A DNA stretch of 64,000 nt from contig JAQFVV010012402.1 in the NCBI GenBank assembly GCA_028023455.1, forward strand, positions 17,550,935 to 17,614,934, given 5' to 3'. This DNA comes from Epiperipatus broadwayi. Its lineage: Eukaryota; Onychophora; Udeonychophora; Euonychophora; Peripatidae. A model generated the notes under the pieces. The model had not been told where the DNA came from. It saw only the letters and a list, made by a program, of their open reading frames with translations, and ran no database searches. The position numbers were made by a program, and so were the translations under genes. Below, one piece after another: positions 11,136 through 23,780 of the stretch; positions within the stretch are counted from its first letter, which is position 1; every line of letters starts with the position of its first letter.

Positions 11136-12630
11136 TTTAGCCATTTTGTTTCAGACAATTATTGCATACTAATGCCGCTGAAAGTGTATAATTTAACAAA
11201 AAACTATTTCCTTCTTTCCTAAACCAGCAATTCTTAAGTACCCTTTTTTTTTTCAAATCTTCATGATTTTAGAACTGCTTAATAAAACCATCTGAAAAAT
11301 TCATCTGATCTCAAACTCCCCCCCCCCTCAAAACTTCGGGCCTCCATAGATAAAGTGACTAGGTAACTGAAAAGATCGACTGTGCCATTTTTGTTATTTC
11401 TCATTTGTTGATTCTTTTATTAAGAAAGTTAAATAATTTAGCAAACTGACATAAATAATTTAACACAGAGATAAATTATGGAATCAATATATTAGGCAAA
11501 TTCAAATATGATAAGTTCAGTTTATAGAATATTTTATATATTATTAACAGAAAGTTTATAATTCTATTATCAATATTTACCTATAAGCTAGTATTATTTC
11601 CATACCAAATATTTTTAGTCTATTCTCTATATATAGATTAGTATTGTAATTTCACACTACCTTTACTCTTTGTTTGCTTACAATCTATTTGACCTTAAGG
11701 CTTAGAAATTCATAATAAAAATCGATCTAATCATTTCCTGTAATGGTTTTCTGATCTGCTGGGGCTGAAGGGAAAATATATTTATCACTGATTTCTTCCC
11801 TGCTTTAAACTTAATTCTCAGATCACAAAAACTTAGAAGAACAAATTTCTCAGCAATGTAATAATTTGTTAGCTTAATTCTAACTTTATTACTTATAAAA
11901 TCTAAATTAATTAATTAATTAAGTGTATTTGTTAGTCAAAATCTTTGCTCTGAATAATAATTAATTTTTTTTTGTAAATTTATTATCCCCATTGGATTTA
12001 ATTATAGATAATTTTCTAATTAATTCTAGATTTTTTACTTTGTTTTAATTTTTTGAATCTCTAAAAAGTTAGATATTTTTATGTTTCCAATTTTATTTAC
12101 TAATACCGATATTTCATTCTTTCTCTTATTTCACAAAGTGAGTCAATTCATTGCAACAATGTTCTATGTCTTATCAATAAACATAATTACAATTATAAGT
12201 TAATCAATAAAAACATGTAAATAAATAAACAAAAAAAACATTATATTTGTTAATTTAATACATTTTATGATATTCAAGCAGCCATTTTTCTATCTCTGAG
12301 TACCACACACAATCATATTTAAAAAAAATGAAAGTAATATGCCAGCAAATATTTTTCCTCTCAGCATATCTGTACATCATCATGTTCATTAATAACATTT
12401 ATTTAGTTTATATTAAAATCATGTACATATATTTTATTCTTACTTTATTACCCTTTCCAAATTTAATGCGCAGTATTTCCCCATAATAAAATATTTTCTA
12501 GTCATAATGCTAAAAGTTTATGAAATTTTAGAATGTATTTAAAATTGATATTGATTTTAAAATATCAAAATAATAAGATAGATTTACAATGTTTTTGATA
12601 ATAAGACTACAATTGTTGTTTTATAAAAGA
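11136..12630. other. AT-rich non-coding stretch
   Basis: Nothing recognised. A C-run (cccccccccctc) lies near 11318. Confidence 0.6.
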
Positions 12631-12654
12631 AAAAATATATTAAAAAAAGAATAT

Positions 12655-12830
12655 CACCCAGTGAATTATCCTGTCTACCAAGCATGGCAGTCATTGCTTT
12701 AATTATACAGTTTCAGGGGCCTACAATAAAAATTTAAAACAAAATGGCTGAATGGAAGTGGTCATATTTAATATTTACATTTTTTTTAAATTATTGTTAT
12801 TTAAAAAAAATTCTGCAAAAATTAATTATA
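12655..12830 (+). repeat. Dispersed repeat copy, inverted relative to 18660-18775
   Basis: CTGTCTACCAAGCATGGCAG, then CAGGGGCCTACAATAAA and AAACAAAATGG, match the reverse complement of 18660-18775, where TTTATTGTAGGCCCCTG and TTGGTAGACA are found. It is an unclassified interspersed repeat about 6 kb from its partner. Confidence 0.7.
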
Positions 12831-15100
12831 ATATTTCTACTTTATTTATCAATATTTTTGTATTAAGTCAACTTATTAATACAACAATAATAAAAGCATA
12901 AGAAATCTAGTCATTAATGTAGATTTAAACTTATTAATATAAAAATAAAAAATATATGAAATGTTTTTATATGTATTATTTGTAAAGTATGGTAAGTGTG
13001 GATTATTCATGTCAGTAGTCTGAAATTCCTAATGGCCTGAAAAATTATTGCAAATAAATCTTCTTTGTGCAATAATGGGCATGATATGACACTTTACATA
13101 TCTTATATTTTTATAGTAATAAATTGATTTAATACAAAAAACATTAATAAATAAAGTGGAAATATTAGAATTAATTTTTGCAGAAATTTTTCCTTTTTAA
13201 ACGTTTTTATTGAAGTTGAAAATCAGTTTGTTTATTTATTCATTTAGTTTAGTATTTGGATATTTTATCAGGCAGAAAGTTAAGAAATTCAATGTGCATC
13301 TTTAGCTCTCTCTAATATTATTTTCAAACTTTGAAATTCACTTACGTTTTTCCTATTATTTTAATTTCAAAAATTTCTGAAGTTTACAGGATAATAAAAA
13401 AAAGTGGAAACTTCAAAGTAAGGTAAACTCCACAATGATAACAATCCATTGTATTCTTGGCAGTTTCAAACTTTGCAATAACTTTGCAACATTGCTTTGA
13501 GATAATATTACGATAACTAAATACTTGATTTTTTTGGAAAGTTTATCATTAGTTTGGCTTAATAACTGTATGATAATTATTAGGAATCAAGAATGTATAT
13601 TATTGTATATTTATTTTCTACAAAAGTGTTTTATTTCTAAATATAAAGATTTATATTTTTCTGAGTCACATTACTATGGGAATTAGGGGTGGTAAACAAA
13701 ATCTGTAAAAATATTGTAACTAACATAGTCTGTTAAAAAGCATAACAATTTATAAAAATTTCTAAAAAAATTTAAACTTTTAAAGCATAAGTTGATAGAT
13801 GATATTTATTCATTGAGATTTAAAAACAAACATCAAACAAAGAATATTTAATTCATTTTGCAAATTCAATCTGCTCCTGAAGTTGAATCATGAAATAGTG
13901 CTTTGTTTTGATTAAAAGCTATTTTTTTAAATAATTCTGAAGATAAAATGTAATTTTGTTAGAATTTATTTAATTACTAGATAAAAGTATCTATCAAAAG
14001 TGAAATTTATAATATTCTGATATATATAATAAAGTTTTAATATTAAAATAAAGGTTGAAATTATAGTAAGTGAAAACAAAAATGTCATAGTATAGGAGAG
14101 TTAACTCTCTGAGAGGGTGGTATAAAATTTTTTTCTTTTAATTTAACAACATTTTTTAACATTTTAAAACTGACATTTCATTTATTCACATTCAATATAT
14201 CTTGTTGAAATTTTGTATATTTGTTTAAAATATCTATGAAATTGACAGGACACATTAATTTTTTAAATAGATGACTTAGTTTCTTAGACAGGAAGAGAGG
14301 GGGAAATGTTTTAAATAATGCTCACTATCAATTTTATTGGTTATGATTTAAATAATAAGAAAGTTGTTTATAATATAGTTTTGTTAAGCTTTTTTTTTTA
14401 AAAAAAAATCCAAATAAAAAGATAAAATGTTAATTTTAGAAGCAAAAGTTAGTTACTGATTTTTTTATACATATATAATTATGCAACATATTAAATATGA
14501 TGTATTACCTTAATGCAGAAATATCTAGTGATATATGCATATATACTATATGTGTCAAATTGATTTAAAGTAAATTTATATGTATTAAGTGAAGTTTATT
14601 TACAATATAGATTTAATGAGCATTTTATTTTTAAAAAATAAAAAATTTCCAAAGTAAAAATGTTAAACAATTTTCTCTTAAAATAATATTTCATATTTTT
14701 AATTACTTATGTACACACATAATATTATGTACACATACTAAATATGATATAGAAATAAGGGGTATACATTTTAACCTATAGAAGAAATATCTAGTAATAT
14801 ATATATATATTGTAACAAAATAATTTAAAGGATGGTTGCTCACAGATCCAGTGTAACAAAATTAAAGATGGTTCCAATAACTATTACCATATCTGAGTTG
14901 TCTACAATATATATAAGATCATAATATTTAAAATAACGTTGGATTTCTCAAGATATCCCACTATCAATAATTATAAGCAAATTATTAACAACTAGTATTA
15001 TAACTCAGGTATATGAAATCACGTGAGGTGAGTACACTAGCAATTCAATAAAATATAACTCAGGTATACAGACAGTAGATCTTATCCACTTTCATTTCTT
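12831..15100. other. AT-rich non-coding stretch
   Basis: No gene. A weak duplication is visible between about 14485-14575 and 14735-14830 (CATA.TAAATATGAT, AGAAATATCTAGT.ATATAT, AT.TGATTTAAAG). Otherwise nothing was recognised. Confidence 0.55.
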
Positions 15101-15134
15101 GGTTTGATGTTAAGTGCATGTTTAAACAAATACT

Positions 15135-15235
15135 AAGTGAATATGGTCTAGCAGGGTGCCACTAGATTATATGAATCTAGACACGGTCATATCTAATAAC
15201 CTTTCACATGTACCGGGTTTGAATCCCCTTTTTGG
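15135..15235 (+). repeat. tRNA-like SINE head, probable
   Basis: An A-box-like TGGTCTAGCAGGG near 15144-15156 is followed about 60 bp later by a strong B-box-like GGGTTTGAATCCCC (15215-15228). A short stem, tagatt...aatcta, lies between. The acceptor and D arms do not close convincingly, so a tRNA-derived SINE or tRNA pseudogene is more likely than a functional tRNA. Confidence 0.45.
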
Positions 15236-15249
15236 TACTTTATTTCTAA

Positions 15250-16560
15250 TAAAAATGGGAGATTTTGCTTTTTGAGCCATATCACTATACGCACTAATAT
15301 TTAGGCAAAAGTAAAACATCTATAAACCAAAGTGGAGTTCATTAAACATAAATCATTTCTCAGATCTTAACATAACAAATGTGTTCAATATTTTTATAAG
15401 TTTACTAGCTCAGATTATATATAACTAATTTAGAATGGCAATTCACTCATCCTTGCATGAAATAGATGACGGGATGTGGTTATAATGATACTAAGAAATC
15501 ACTAAATATTATAAAATCAATATTTATTTATGGCCTTTAAACAGTTAAACAGCTCATTAATTAAAACGTTGATGACGATGATGATGATGATAATAATGAT
15601 AATGACAAGGGTTTCAACCACAGCTCTAGGACTAAGCCTAAACATAAAACTAATTTTTATAAAGAAATTCATAATTATTGCTTAATTTTAGCATATTTAC
15701 TTATATCTTAAATAACTAATATTCAACCACTGATGATGATGAATAATCACACTTAACAAAGACTACACTTAATGAAATATATACGCCTCATTTAATAAAA
15801 CTAATATTTATTACTGCATTTCTAACATATACATAAAAATTTCTAGATAAACATGAAAATTGACATGAATAATAATAATGATAATAATTGATTATATAAC
15901 AATCCTCAGATTAATTTCAAGTTCTTCCCTCTTTCCCTTCAAATGTATATTGTATTAAGTTGGATGTCACATTGACCATGATTTTCACTCCATGAAAAAA
16001 GTATTTCAAGAAAAAAAAATTATCTGCTCATTAGCACACATACTTTATAAATCTAACATGTAAGTAGAATGTTAAAAAAATGTTAATAGAATTGAAAGAG
16101 CAAGTTTTAGAAACAAGTTTTAAATTATTTTCTCCCCCTCTCTTCTACCTCTGAAATACTATACTTAACTTGAAATAAAATAATCTAATATTCTAATACT
16201 ACTTGTTACTTCACATTCACTCGCAATTCTACACATATAAAAATATTATTATGTATGCGAGTGTTTTATCCCATAATAACAAAATATTATTTAAAACCAA
16301 AATAATAATAATATATTAGTTAAAACTAAAATCATAATACCATAAAAAAAATTGTTTTACACATATTTCATAATTATAAAATTAATAAACAAATAATTTT
16401 GATACATTCAAGATCATTTATGAAGCTCAAAGTTATTATTAGTAGGACATTCTTGTTTTAATCGATCTGAATAGTCTTTAAAAGTTCTTTAAATAAAATA
16501 TACCACTTTACTGCTAAAATGTTTATTAAGACTCTGATATCATAAAGAAAATAGATATAA
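15250..16560. other. AT-rich non-coding stretch
   Basis: A GAT/TAA-rich simple repeat lies near 15573-15605. Nothing else was recognised. Confidence 0.6.
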
Positions 16561-17118
16561 AAAGTCATATTACCGATCTTTTGTTTGTGGCGAATTTCCA
16601 AGGGCTCAAACTTGTCTTGTATAATGTCTATATTTCTGCAGCTACCATTTCCGTTTTACATGGGAACAATCTCTTTCTTGAGGCATATAACTATTTAATG
16701 ATGATGACTCTATTGAGGTTATTTGCTTTAGTGGACAATTTGGAAATCATTATATTAATTTTTCTTCTCTTCCTGTCAAGCATGATTCTTTTAGTGGATG
16801 AAATACAGCAGTTGTTTTCACATTTATAAATTTTCTTGAGTTTAAAATCAGTTGTTGGAACAATTAATTGGACTTGATGATTAATATTTATTGGTAGATT
16901 AATTCACCTTTCATCGAATGCAGGTGAATGCTTTTTTCCTTCTATTAAAAATATCTTATTTCTCTGGTCAGTTGAAAGGTGTAGAATATTATTTTAGACA
17001 AAACATCTTTTCTTTCCTATATGATGTGCAGCTTCCCCAGATGGTCCGGAAAAGATGGGACATACATATAATTTTTCTAGCCAGTCATTTCTTATATTTT
17101 CAACATTCAATTTAATAG
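16561..17118 (+). other. Possible decayed coding remnant, unassigned
   Basis: Two short plus-strand open stretches (16581-16829 and 16918-17115) lie in DNA of somewhat higher complexity than the surroundings. The first has a hydrophobic C-terminal half and the second no motif I recognise. No splice sites or start context stand out. They could be an old retroelement fragment or chance open frames. Confidence 0.2.
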
Positions 17119-18640
17119 TCTAATAATCTGAATCATAATCACAATAATAATTCTTCAAGACAGCTTTTTATATCCAATTTTTAGCTAACTTAACCAATCA
17201 GAGATAGCGTCACTTGCTATTTTTGGACAAATTTGTTTTAATTAGATCTCTAATTTATTTTAAACTAAATTATTTTTCAACTGAAAAGTTTAATCCTTTT
17301 TCCAGACACTTTTGTTTAAAAAAAAAAGAAACTTAATCCTTTTTTTTTACACCTAGGTAACATTTCAAATTTTTGAGCTTCCTTCTTTAGATCTTAAGAT
17401 AAGACAATTTCAAAATTAGAGTTCCCACCCAGATTAAGCTCCCAAAGTGACAAACAATCATTTACAAAAACAAAATTGCTACAAAAATAGATATCTGATT
17501 CAACAGATTTCCTCTTTTAACATAAAATTGTACAAAAAAAATAATTTGACAGATTTAATCCTTCCTTTTCTTTCAATATTTAATAAATGTAAATTTCTGT
17601 ATGTAATGTACATACATACTTCATTATTTCAAATCATTCATAAACTAACATTAAATAATATAATTGCTAGCTTAGTAATTATAACCCTATTATTTAATTA
17701 AATCTGTAGCTTTTAAATCCCAATTACAATTATAGAAAGAAAAATAGAAGTATAGAATAAGATATTAGAATTGATCAAGCATAAGTTAGTTTTAAAGAAA
17801 GTTAAAATGTTGAATATTTGAAATATAAAACAATTAAATAGCTTACACATACACTGCCTATACGTATGCATTATAACTTTGCTTTTTAACAGAAAAACTC
17901 AATATTAAATAGTTTAAATGTGTGTATTACCTTTCTATCAACACACAAACAAATAAAGCATATAATTGTTGACCCACTCTCTCTCTGTTTAAAGCTTTTA
18001 GAACTGGACCTTGTAGGGTTTAAATTTGGATGCCCTACAACTTCCTTTATGGTTATATAAAAATGTGATGATGATTTTGGTTTACCTTTTCTACATGCAC
18101 ATTACTATAAATTTAGCTAGTGACTAAATTGTAATGGCACAATATATATATAATTAAAACAAGTTATAAATTTCATAACTTGCCTTTAAGCTTGCATTTT
18201 GAATTCTATCTCTTTCAGCACTTATGTAAACAAAGCTTGTTTGGAGCTATTGGTAAAGCTCCATCTAGTGATCTTATATATATATATCAAGTATAAGTGT
18301 CCAATCAATTTAAAGTATGATATAATTTTACTTTTTCATTTACTGTGTCAATACTAATACTTAAAAAAATAATAGAAATAATTTTTTTATATATATTAAA
18401 TAATTTTATTGACTGCGCACTACAAAAAATAATTGTTTCTTTAACCACAATTAAGCTTTTTAGATTTGAATGGGGAGGGGGGAGGGTCACAAATTAAAGA
18501 ATAAGGATTTTTAATTAATTTCTGCCTCACCCCCCCCCATGTTTTTATTTCTAGTTAAATCTAAAAACTCTAATTGCGATTGAAGAAACTTTTTTTTGGT
18601 GCATAATTAATAAAAAATGCATTTACCATAATTTTTTTAT
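17119..18640. other. AT-rich non-coding stretch
   Basis: No gene. G-run and C-run tracts lie near 18473-18486 and 18530-18538. Nothing else was recognised. Confidence 0.6.
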
Positions 18641-18659
18641 CTCTATTACTTAAAATAAT

Positions 18660-18775
18660 AATAATTTTAAAAAATGTAAATTTTAAATACCATTTTGTTT
18701 TAAAGGTTTATTGTAGGCCCCTGATATTGTATATTAAAAAAAGACAGCCAAACTTGGTAGACAAAATAATGTCTA
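18660..18775 (-). repeat. Dispersed repeat copy, inverted partner of 12655-12830
   Basis: Contains TTTATTGTAGGCCCCTG and TTGGTAGACAAAAT, which are reverse complements of segments at 12655-12830. Confidence 0.7.
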
Positions 18776-19189
18776 AGTACCAAATAAAAATATAGTACAA
18801 TATGTTTTTTTTCTTTTTTTCGATGAATAAATGAGGAAACACACACTCAGTAAAATATATTTAAATGTGTTTCTTCAATTTATTATTAATAAGTAAATAT
18901 ATATATATTTAAAAGTTTGTATTATAATCGTAATTTATATAATTTTAATTTATATATGCATTCTACACATATAAAAAGTATCTATGTTACATAAATGCGT
19001 ATTGAAAATTCTGTATGCTTGTGATTCAATAAGCATATATTCTTTTCTAATCCAAGTTTATCTATAAAGTATGAGCTGTTACATGTGATTTATGATGTAT
19101 GTAAGAGAGTTTGAAAAAAATATAGCCTGTATCACAACTCTATGCCACATGTTATAAACATAATGCTCTAATTTCTTCAGCCTTGTTTT

Positions 19190-19980
19190 GACTTGATTTT
19201 TATCTATTATTACTTTTTGCTTTTAAGACTTAAGCAATGTTATAATGCTAAGGATATTAATATGTGGTATGGCTGAAGATTTGTCAGTGACATATAGCTA
19301 TTTAAAATAAATCATTGGATTTGAAGACATATAGGTGTCTCAAATTTTCAGATTTTCTGCTTAAAAGTTAACTATCAGATAAGTGCTGGCTTTGAGCTGG
19401 TATTTAGATCTAGTGTCAGGAATATCTTAGCATCTCACTGAGGAGTGCCATAGCTTGCAACCAGTCTAAGGATAGGGATAGTCATAGATAAAGATTTGAA
19501 AATGTTTTCTCTTGTGGTATTTATTATTAAAGCTTGTTAGAACTATTGCACACACTTTATTTATTTTATAATTACAAACTTATTAATGACTTGATTTTAT
19601 CTATTATTATTTTTTGCTTTTAAATCTTAAACAATGTTATATTGTTATGGCTATTAATATGTGGTATGGCTAAATATTTCTCAGCTCCATATAACTATTT
19701 AAGACAGCTAGCTAGATTTGAAGACATATAGGTGTCTGAAAATTTTAGATTTTCTACTTAAAAGTTAACTATCAGATAAGTGCTGGCTTTGAGTTGGTAT
19801 TTTAGATCTAGTGTCTGGAATATCCTAGTGCCTCATTGAAAAGAACCACAGCTTGAAACCGATCTGAGGATAGGGCTAGTTCTAGATAGAGACTTTAAAG
19901 TTCTTTCTCTTATAGTATTTATCATTTAAGCTTGTTAGAGCTACTGCATGCTCTTTATTTAGTTTATAATTACAAGTCTA
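19190..19980. repeat. Tandem duplication, 398-bp unit, two copies
   Basis: Copy 1 begins at gacttgatttt (19190) and copy 2 at 19588. Long shared stretches include AAGACATATAGGTGTCT, AGTTAACTATCAGATAAGTG, TTTAGATCTAGTGTC and AAGCTTGTTAGA. Identity is high by eye, with point changes and 1-5 bp indels. No coding frame is shared. Confidence 0.9.
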
Positions 19981-20349
19981 TTTTCATCTGTTTTATGAGT
20001 ATTTTTTATGGTGAATTTTGATTTCATTCATTTCTTCGTGTGATTTGTCTCAATCTATTTTTTGATAAAATTCATTTATTTGAGCCTAATTCAGATACTT
20101 CTTGTTTTTCATGTAAATTTTTTGATTATTAAAGAAACTATTAACATTAGATGCTTCATTGATCCCCTTCTAAAGTTTTTTGCATTCATAAATTAGTTGG
20201 ATTCGAACATTTTTATTTAAGAAAGCTAAATAATGCAAAATATGCGTCCAAATTTTTAAAAAGTTGATTGTATATCAATATTTTATTTCATTAATGTTAA
20301 AATGGGGCAAAAGATATTTAGCTTATATTAATAATATAGTGTGTGGATT

Positions 20350-21115
20350 ATTACTTTAGTAGTTTCTGGGATTCAAACTCAGACTTTCACACAACTCTCA
20401 ACTCTCCATGCCATCTCATATTGCTGACTCACCTGATCACACACATGTTAAAAAGATAAATAATTACCAAACCAGCACTCATCAGTTGGTCCAGATTACC
20501 ATCTCTACACATATATACAATCAGTGCTCAGCTTTATATTAAGATACCCGATCTTCACACATTAATGGACAGGCTTCAAACTACTCCAGCCCACAACTTT
20601 TCAGCCTTTCATTTCATTGAAAATCTAATAATGGAACATTCAAAACCCACATAAGTGCCAAGGTTGTCATCCTACCCATGTTGACATTTAGTCATTCTGA
20701 CCCTTCATATACAGGAGAATAATCCATTTTTACATACATATGCAAGGGATGGGCAGATTTTTGATGCACTATGTATCAATATGTAAATTAATTCTCTATA
20801 CAGGCTTAAACCTGCTTTGAACGTTCCATCATCAAATTTTCAATGAAATGGAAGAGTTGTGGCTTGGAGTAGTTTGAAGCCTGTCCATTAAAGTATGAAG
20901 ATTGGCTATCTTAATATAAAGTTGAGTACTGATTGTATATATGTGTGGACATGGTAATCTGGACCAACTGATGAATGCTAATTTAGCACAAAATACGTAC
21001 ATTGGTGATTATCTTTTTAACATGTGTGTGATCAGGTAGGTCAGCAATATGAGATGGCATGGAGAGTTGAGGGTTGTGTGAAAGTCTGAATTTGAATCCC
21101 GCATACATTATATAT
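20350..21115. repeat. Inverted pair of tRNA-like repeat (~300-bp arms)
   Basis: Left arm about 20350-20647 and right arm about 20815-21115 are inverted copies. Shared segments include CTCATATTGCTGAC, TGATCACACACATGTTAAAAAGATAA, CAGTTGGTCCAGATTACCAT and AATGGACAGGCTTCAAACTA. The outer end of the right arm reads as tRNA-like: GGTAGGTCAGC near 21034 and TTTGAATCCCGC at 21091-21102. The left arm has the mirrored GGGATTCAAACTC at 20368-20380. Two opposed SINE copies would explain this. The right arm is also bounded by inverted short copies, CAGGCTTAAACCTG near 20801 and CAGGTTTAAGCCTG near 21123. Confidence 0.75.
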
Positions 21116-21139
21116 ATATATGCAGGTTTAAGCCTGTAT

Positions 21140-22399
21140 ATTGTATTAGTTTAGTAGTTTCTATAAATTTCAATATGGCGTTTAGTAACGCAACAAACAC
21201 TGCCAGATTAATTATCAATAAAAAAAAAGATACAAAAAATATATGAATATAAAAGAATCATATCAATTATTATTTCAATGAATGTTTCTAGTTACAAGGT
21301 AAGTTTTTATTTTAATAATATATTTCTTTTGTATGCGATAGAAGATTTGAGAAAATATCAAGAAGTCAGACAATTTGATGAATAAACAATTTTCTGTGCA
21401 AATATTTACAGATTATGGAATGGTGACCAAAATCCTACTTAAGCGATTATATATTTAATAAGGAATCTAAATTTTATTTATGAAATAAAATATTTTACTG
21501 AAGATGGGGAAAGATACATAGTAAACTAGGTATAACTTATATTGGTATATCTTAATAATGGTATTTAAAATTTTATAAGATTAAAAATAATTTTGTTTAA
21601 ATATATCATAATAAAAAAGTTCAAAAATAACAAATTACTTTAATAATGTGTTATCTTAGAAGTTTTTAGAAATTATCCAAATTAATATTCTGGGTTTAAT
21701 TGCTTCTAGTTCCTTAATAATTATAAAGGCGATTTTAGAAGTAGTGTATTTTTATACATTATTGTAAATTTATAGTACATCAAAAATAGAAACTTTTTAA
21801 TATTGGTATTGATATTATATTTTGCCCCTTTGATTGTCGCTTATTGTATTTTAGAATTTTAAAATTATCGCATATGTGTGTATATTTATTTTCATGGCAT
21901 AATGTAGAGTAATAATTAATTTATATAGCATACTGAAAGCTTATGTAAATAGTCTGAACAGGCACTAACCTGTATTCAATGCGCTTTTAAATTCGCAATA
22001 ATTAAGCACATTTTGCCGATAGAGGGATCTTCCAAACTATGACACAAGATAATGTACTATATGTTAAATAAAAAATATAAGAACATTTTTCAATATTAAT
22101 AATGCTAAGTTTTAAATAATATTGAACATTATAAGAAAATGCAATGAATTTGCATAATATTTATCATTATTAAATATTAATTTGAATTGGATTATTAAAT
22201 ACGTTTTAGAATTATTGATTCTTTATGTAATATTTTAATACTACATTATTTGTTTAAATACACCATTAAAATAAATAGAGTGAAGCAACATTTTTAACAA
22301 TTTAAAATAAAGTATTTTGCATTAAATTAGTTAAAAAGAAATTTGCTTGTGGTTTTGCTTATATTTAAGCATCAACATAGTGAAGAATCTATTATAACA
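21140..22399. other. AT-rich non-coding stretch
   Basis: Nothing recognised. Confidence 0.6.
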
Positions 22400-22407
22400 A
22401 ATAAAAT

Positions 22408-22466
22408 GGTTGTAATGTGATAGCTGGGCGTGCTGCATCATGGTGCTAATTATGTGTAAAAACACA
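22408..22466 (+). repeat. Left terminal inverted repeat of Merlin
   Basis: Pairs with 24601-24658. The outer 22 bases match perfectly. Confidence 0.9.
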
Positions 22467-22500
22467 TAAAAATGCCATTTCCGTGGCCGTTAATTATGAG

Positions 22501-22561
22501 TAATACAACACTGTTGTATTATGCTGTATTATAAGGTAATACAACACTTTTGTTGTATTGC
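22501..22561. repeat. Two tandem hairpins inside the Merlin 5' region
   Basis: TAATACAACACTGTTGTATTA (22501-22521) is nearly self-complementary. A second hairpin follows, GTAATACAACAC-TTTT-GTTGTATTGC (about 22536-22561). They share the same stem sequence. The position between the terminal repeat and the transposase suggests a subterminal transposase-binding or promoter region, which is inference. Confidence 0.6.
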
Positions 22562-22835
22562 CTATTTATGCTGCTGTATGGCATTCCACGGTAGTCGGTT
22601 TCACGATAGTGTAGGGTATTTTGCACAATAGAATATTGTCTATCGTATGCTGTTACAGTGTTTATATTTCAAGTGTACCTAATTTTTTAAATATAGAATT
22701 CTTTTTTTTATTTGTATGTAAATGATGTCATGTAAATTATGAATAATTTAAAGACAGTCAAAATCCTTCCCTCCACAAATTTAAATGTTTAAAACAGTGG
22801 CAAAGAGTAGGTCCTAACATGATTTCCATAACATA

Positions 22836-23780
22836 ATGTGTAAAATCACATTTTCCGCGGGTCAATATACGAGACAAGTGGAAATGGCTGAACGAAACAG
22901 TCCTATTTATAAATTGTCCGACTTTCCAACCACAGATTCTAACGCTGTATCATTTTTCCAAAATAAAAATGTTTTACCAAATGATAAGCACTGCGAGTGC
23001 AGGGAAAGAATGAAATTGTATAATTCAAAAAATATATGGCAATTTCAATGTTCGTTATGTCATGTACGATGTTCTATTCAAAAGAGAACTTGGTTGGAAG
23101 GCACCAGGATAAATTTTTACAAAGCACTTCATCTCATCTATTACTGGAATCGCGATCAACTAACACAGGAATCTATACATTCAGAGATGGGTATTAGCAA
23201 AAGTGCCATTGTGGAATGGACCACTGGACTATGAGAGTTGTGTTGTGAAAGTCTCTCATCCCGACCTTGCCATCAAATAGGCGGGCCAGGTTTAATCATT
23301 GAGGTGGACGAAACAATGTTCACCCACAGAAAAAATCACCAGGGAAGGATACTTCCACAACAGTGGATATTTGGTGAGATGTGTAGGGAGAGTGGAGAAT
23401 TCTTCATGTCTCCCGTTGCTTCCTGCTCTGCATCTACCCTTCTGGAGGCCATCAAAGGCAACATTAAGCCCAGAATGACTATATTCTCTGACTGTTGGAG
23501 GGGATACAAAAGTAGGGACCTTGATGCTGCCAGTTTTAAACATCTTACTGTCAATCACCACTACAACTTTGTAGATCCTACAACAGGTGCTCACACACAA
23601 AATGTGGAGCATCTTTGGGGCCTCTTGAAGTGGCAAAACAAGAAACAACGTGGAGCTTCCAGAAAATTGCTTCAAAATTACCTGGCTGAGTTTATGTGGT
23701 GACATCTGCCCAAAAACAAAGATCTATTCTTGTGCATTCTGTCCGAGATGGCTTTCAACACCCAACCTATGCCAATATAG
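22836..23780 (+). pseudogene. Merlin transposase (ISXO2-like DDE), two in-frame TGA codons
   Basis: A single reading frame of 314 codons is interrupted by TGA at codon 133 (23232-23234) and codon 289 (23700-23702), and ends at TAG 23778-23780. The N-terminal zinc-binding region has C53, C55, C72 and C75, followed by a helix-turn-helix-like stretch at about 105-130. The catalytic core shows IIEVDET (D158), FSDCWRGY (D219) and HTQNVEHLWGLLK (E258), the DDE pattern of ISXO2/IS1016 transposases. Conserved IGGPG precedes the first Asp. Both TGA codons sit where family members commonly have Arg, so C-to-T decay of CGA is the simplest cause. The protein would cut and paste its own element. The true start could instead be Met17. 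Confidence 0.88.

Noticed and set aside
15135-15235. Functional tRNA gene
   Set aside because: The B box is good, but the acceptor and D stems do not form. A SINE or pseudogene is likelier.
16581-17115. Host membrane-protein exons
   Set aside because: Hydrophobic frames are common by chance in this composition, and no splice sites or family motifs support them.
23292-23705. Minus-strand 137-codon frame
   Set aside because: Antisense of the Merlin transposase core, with no motif of its own.
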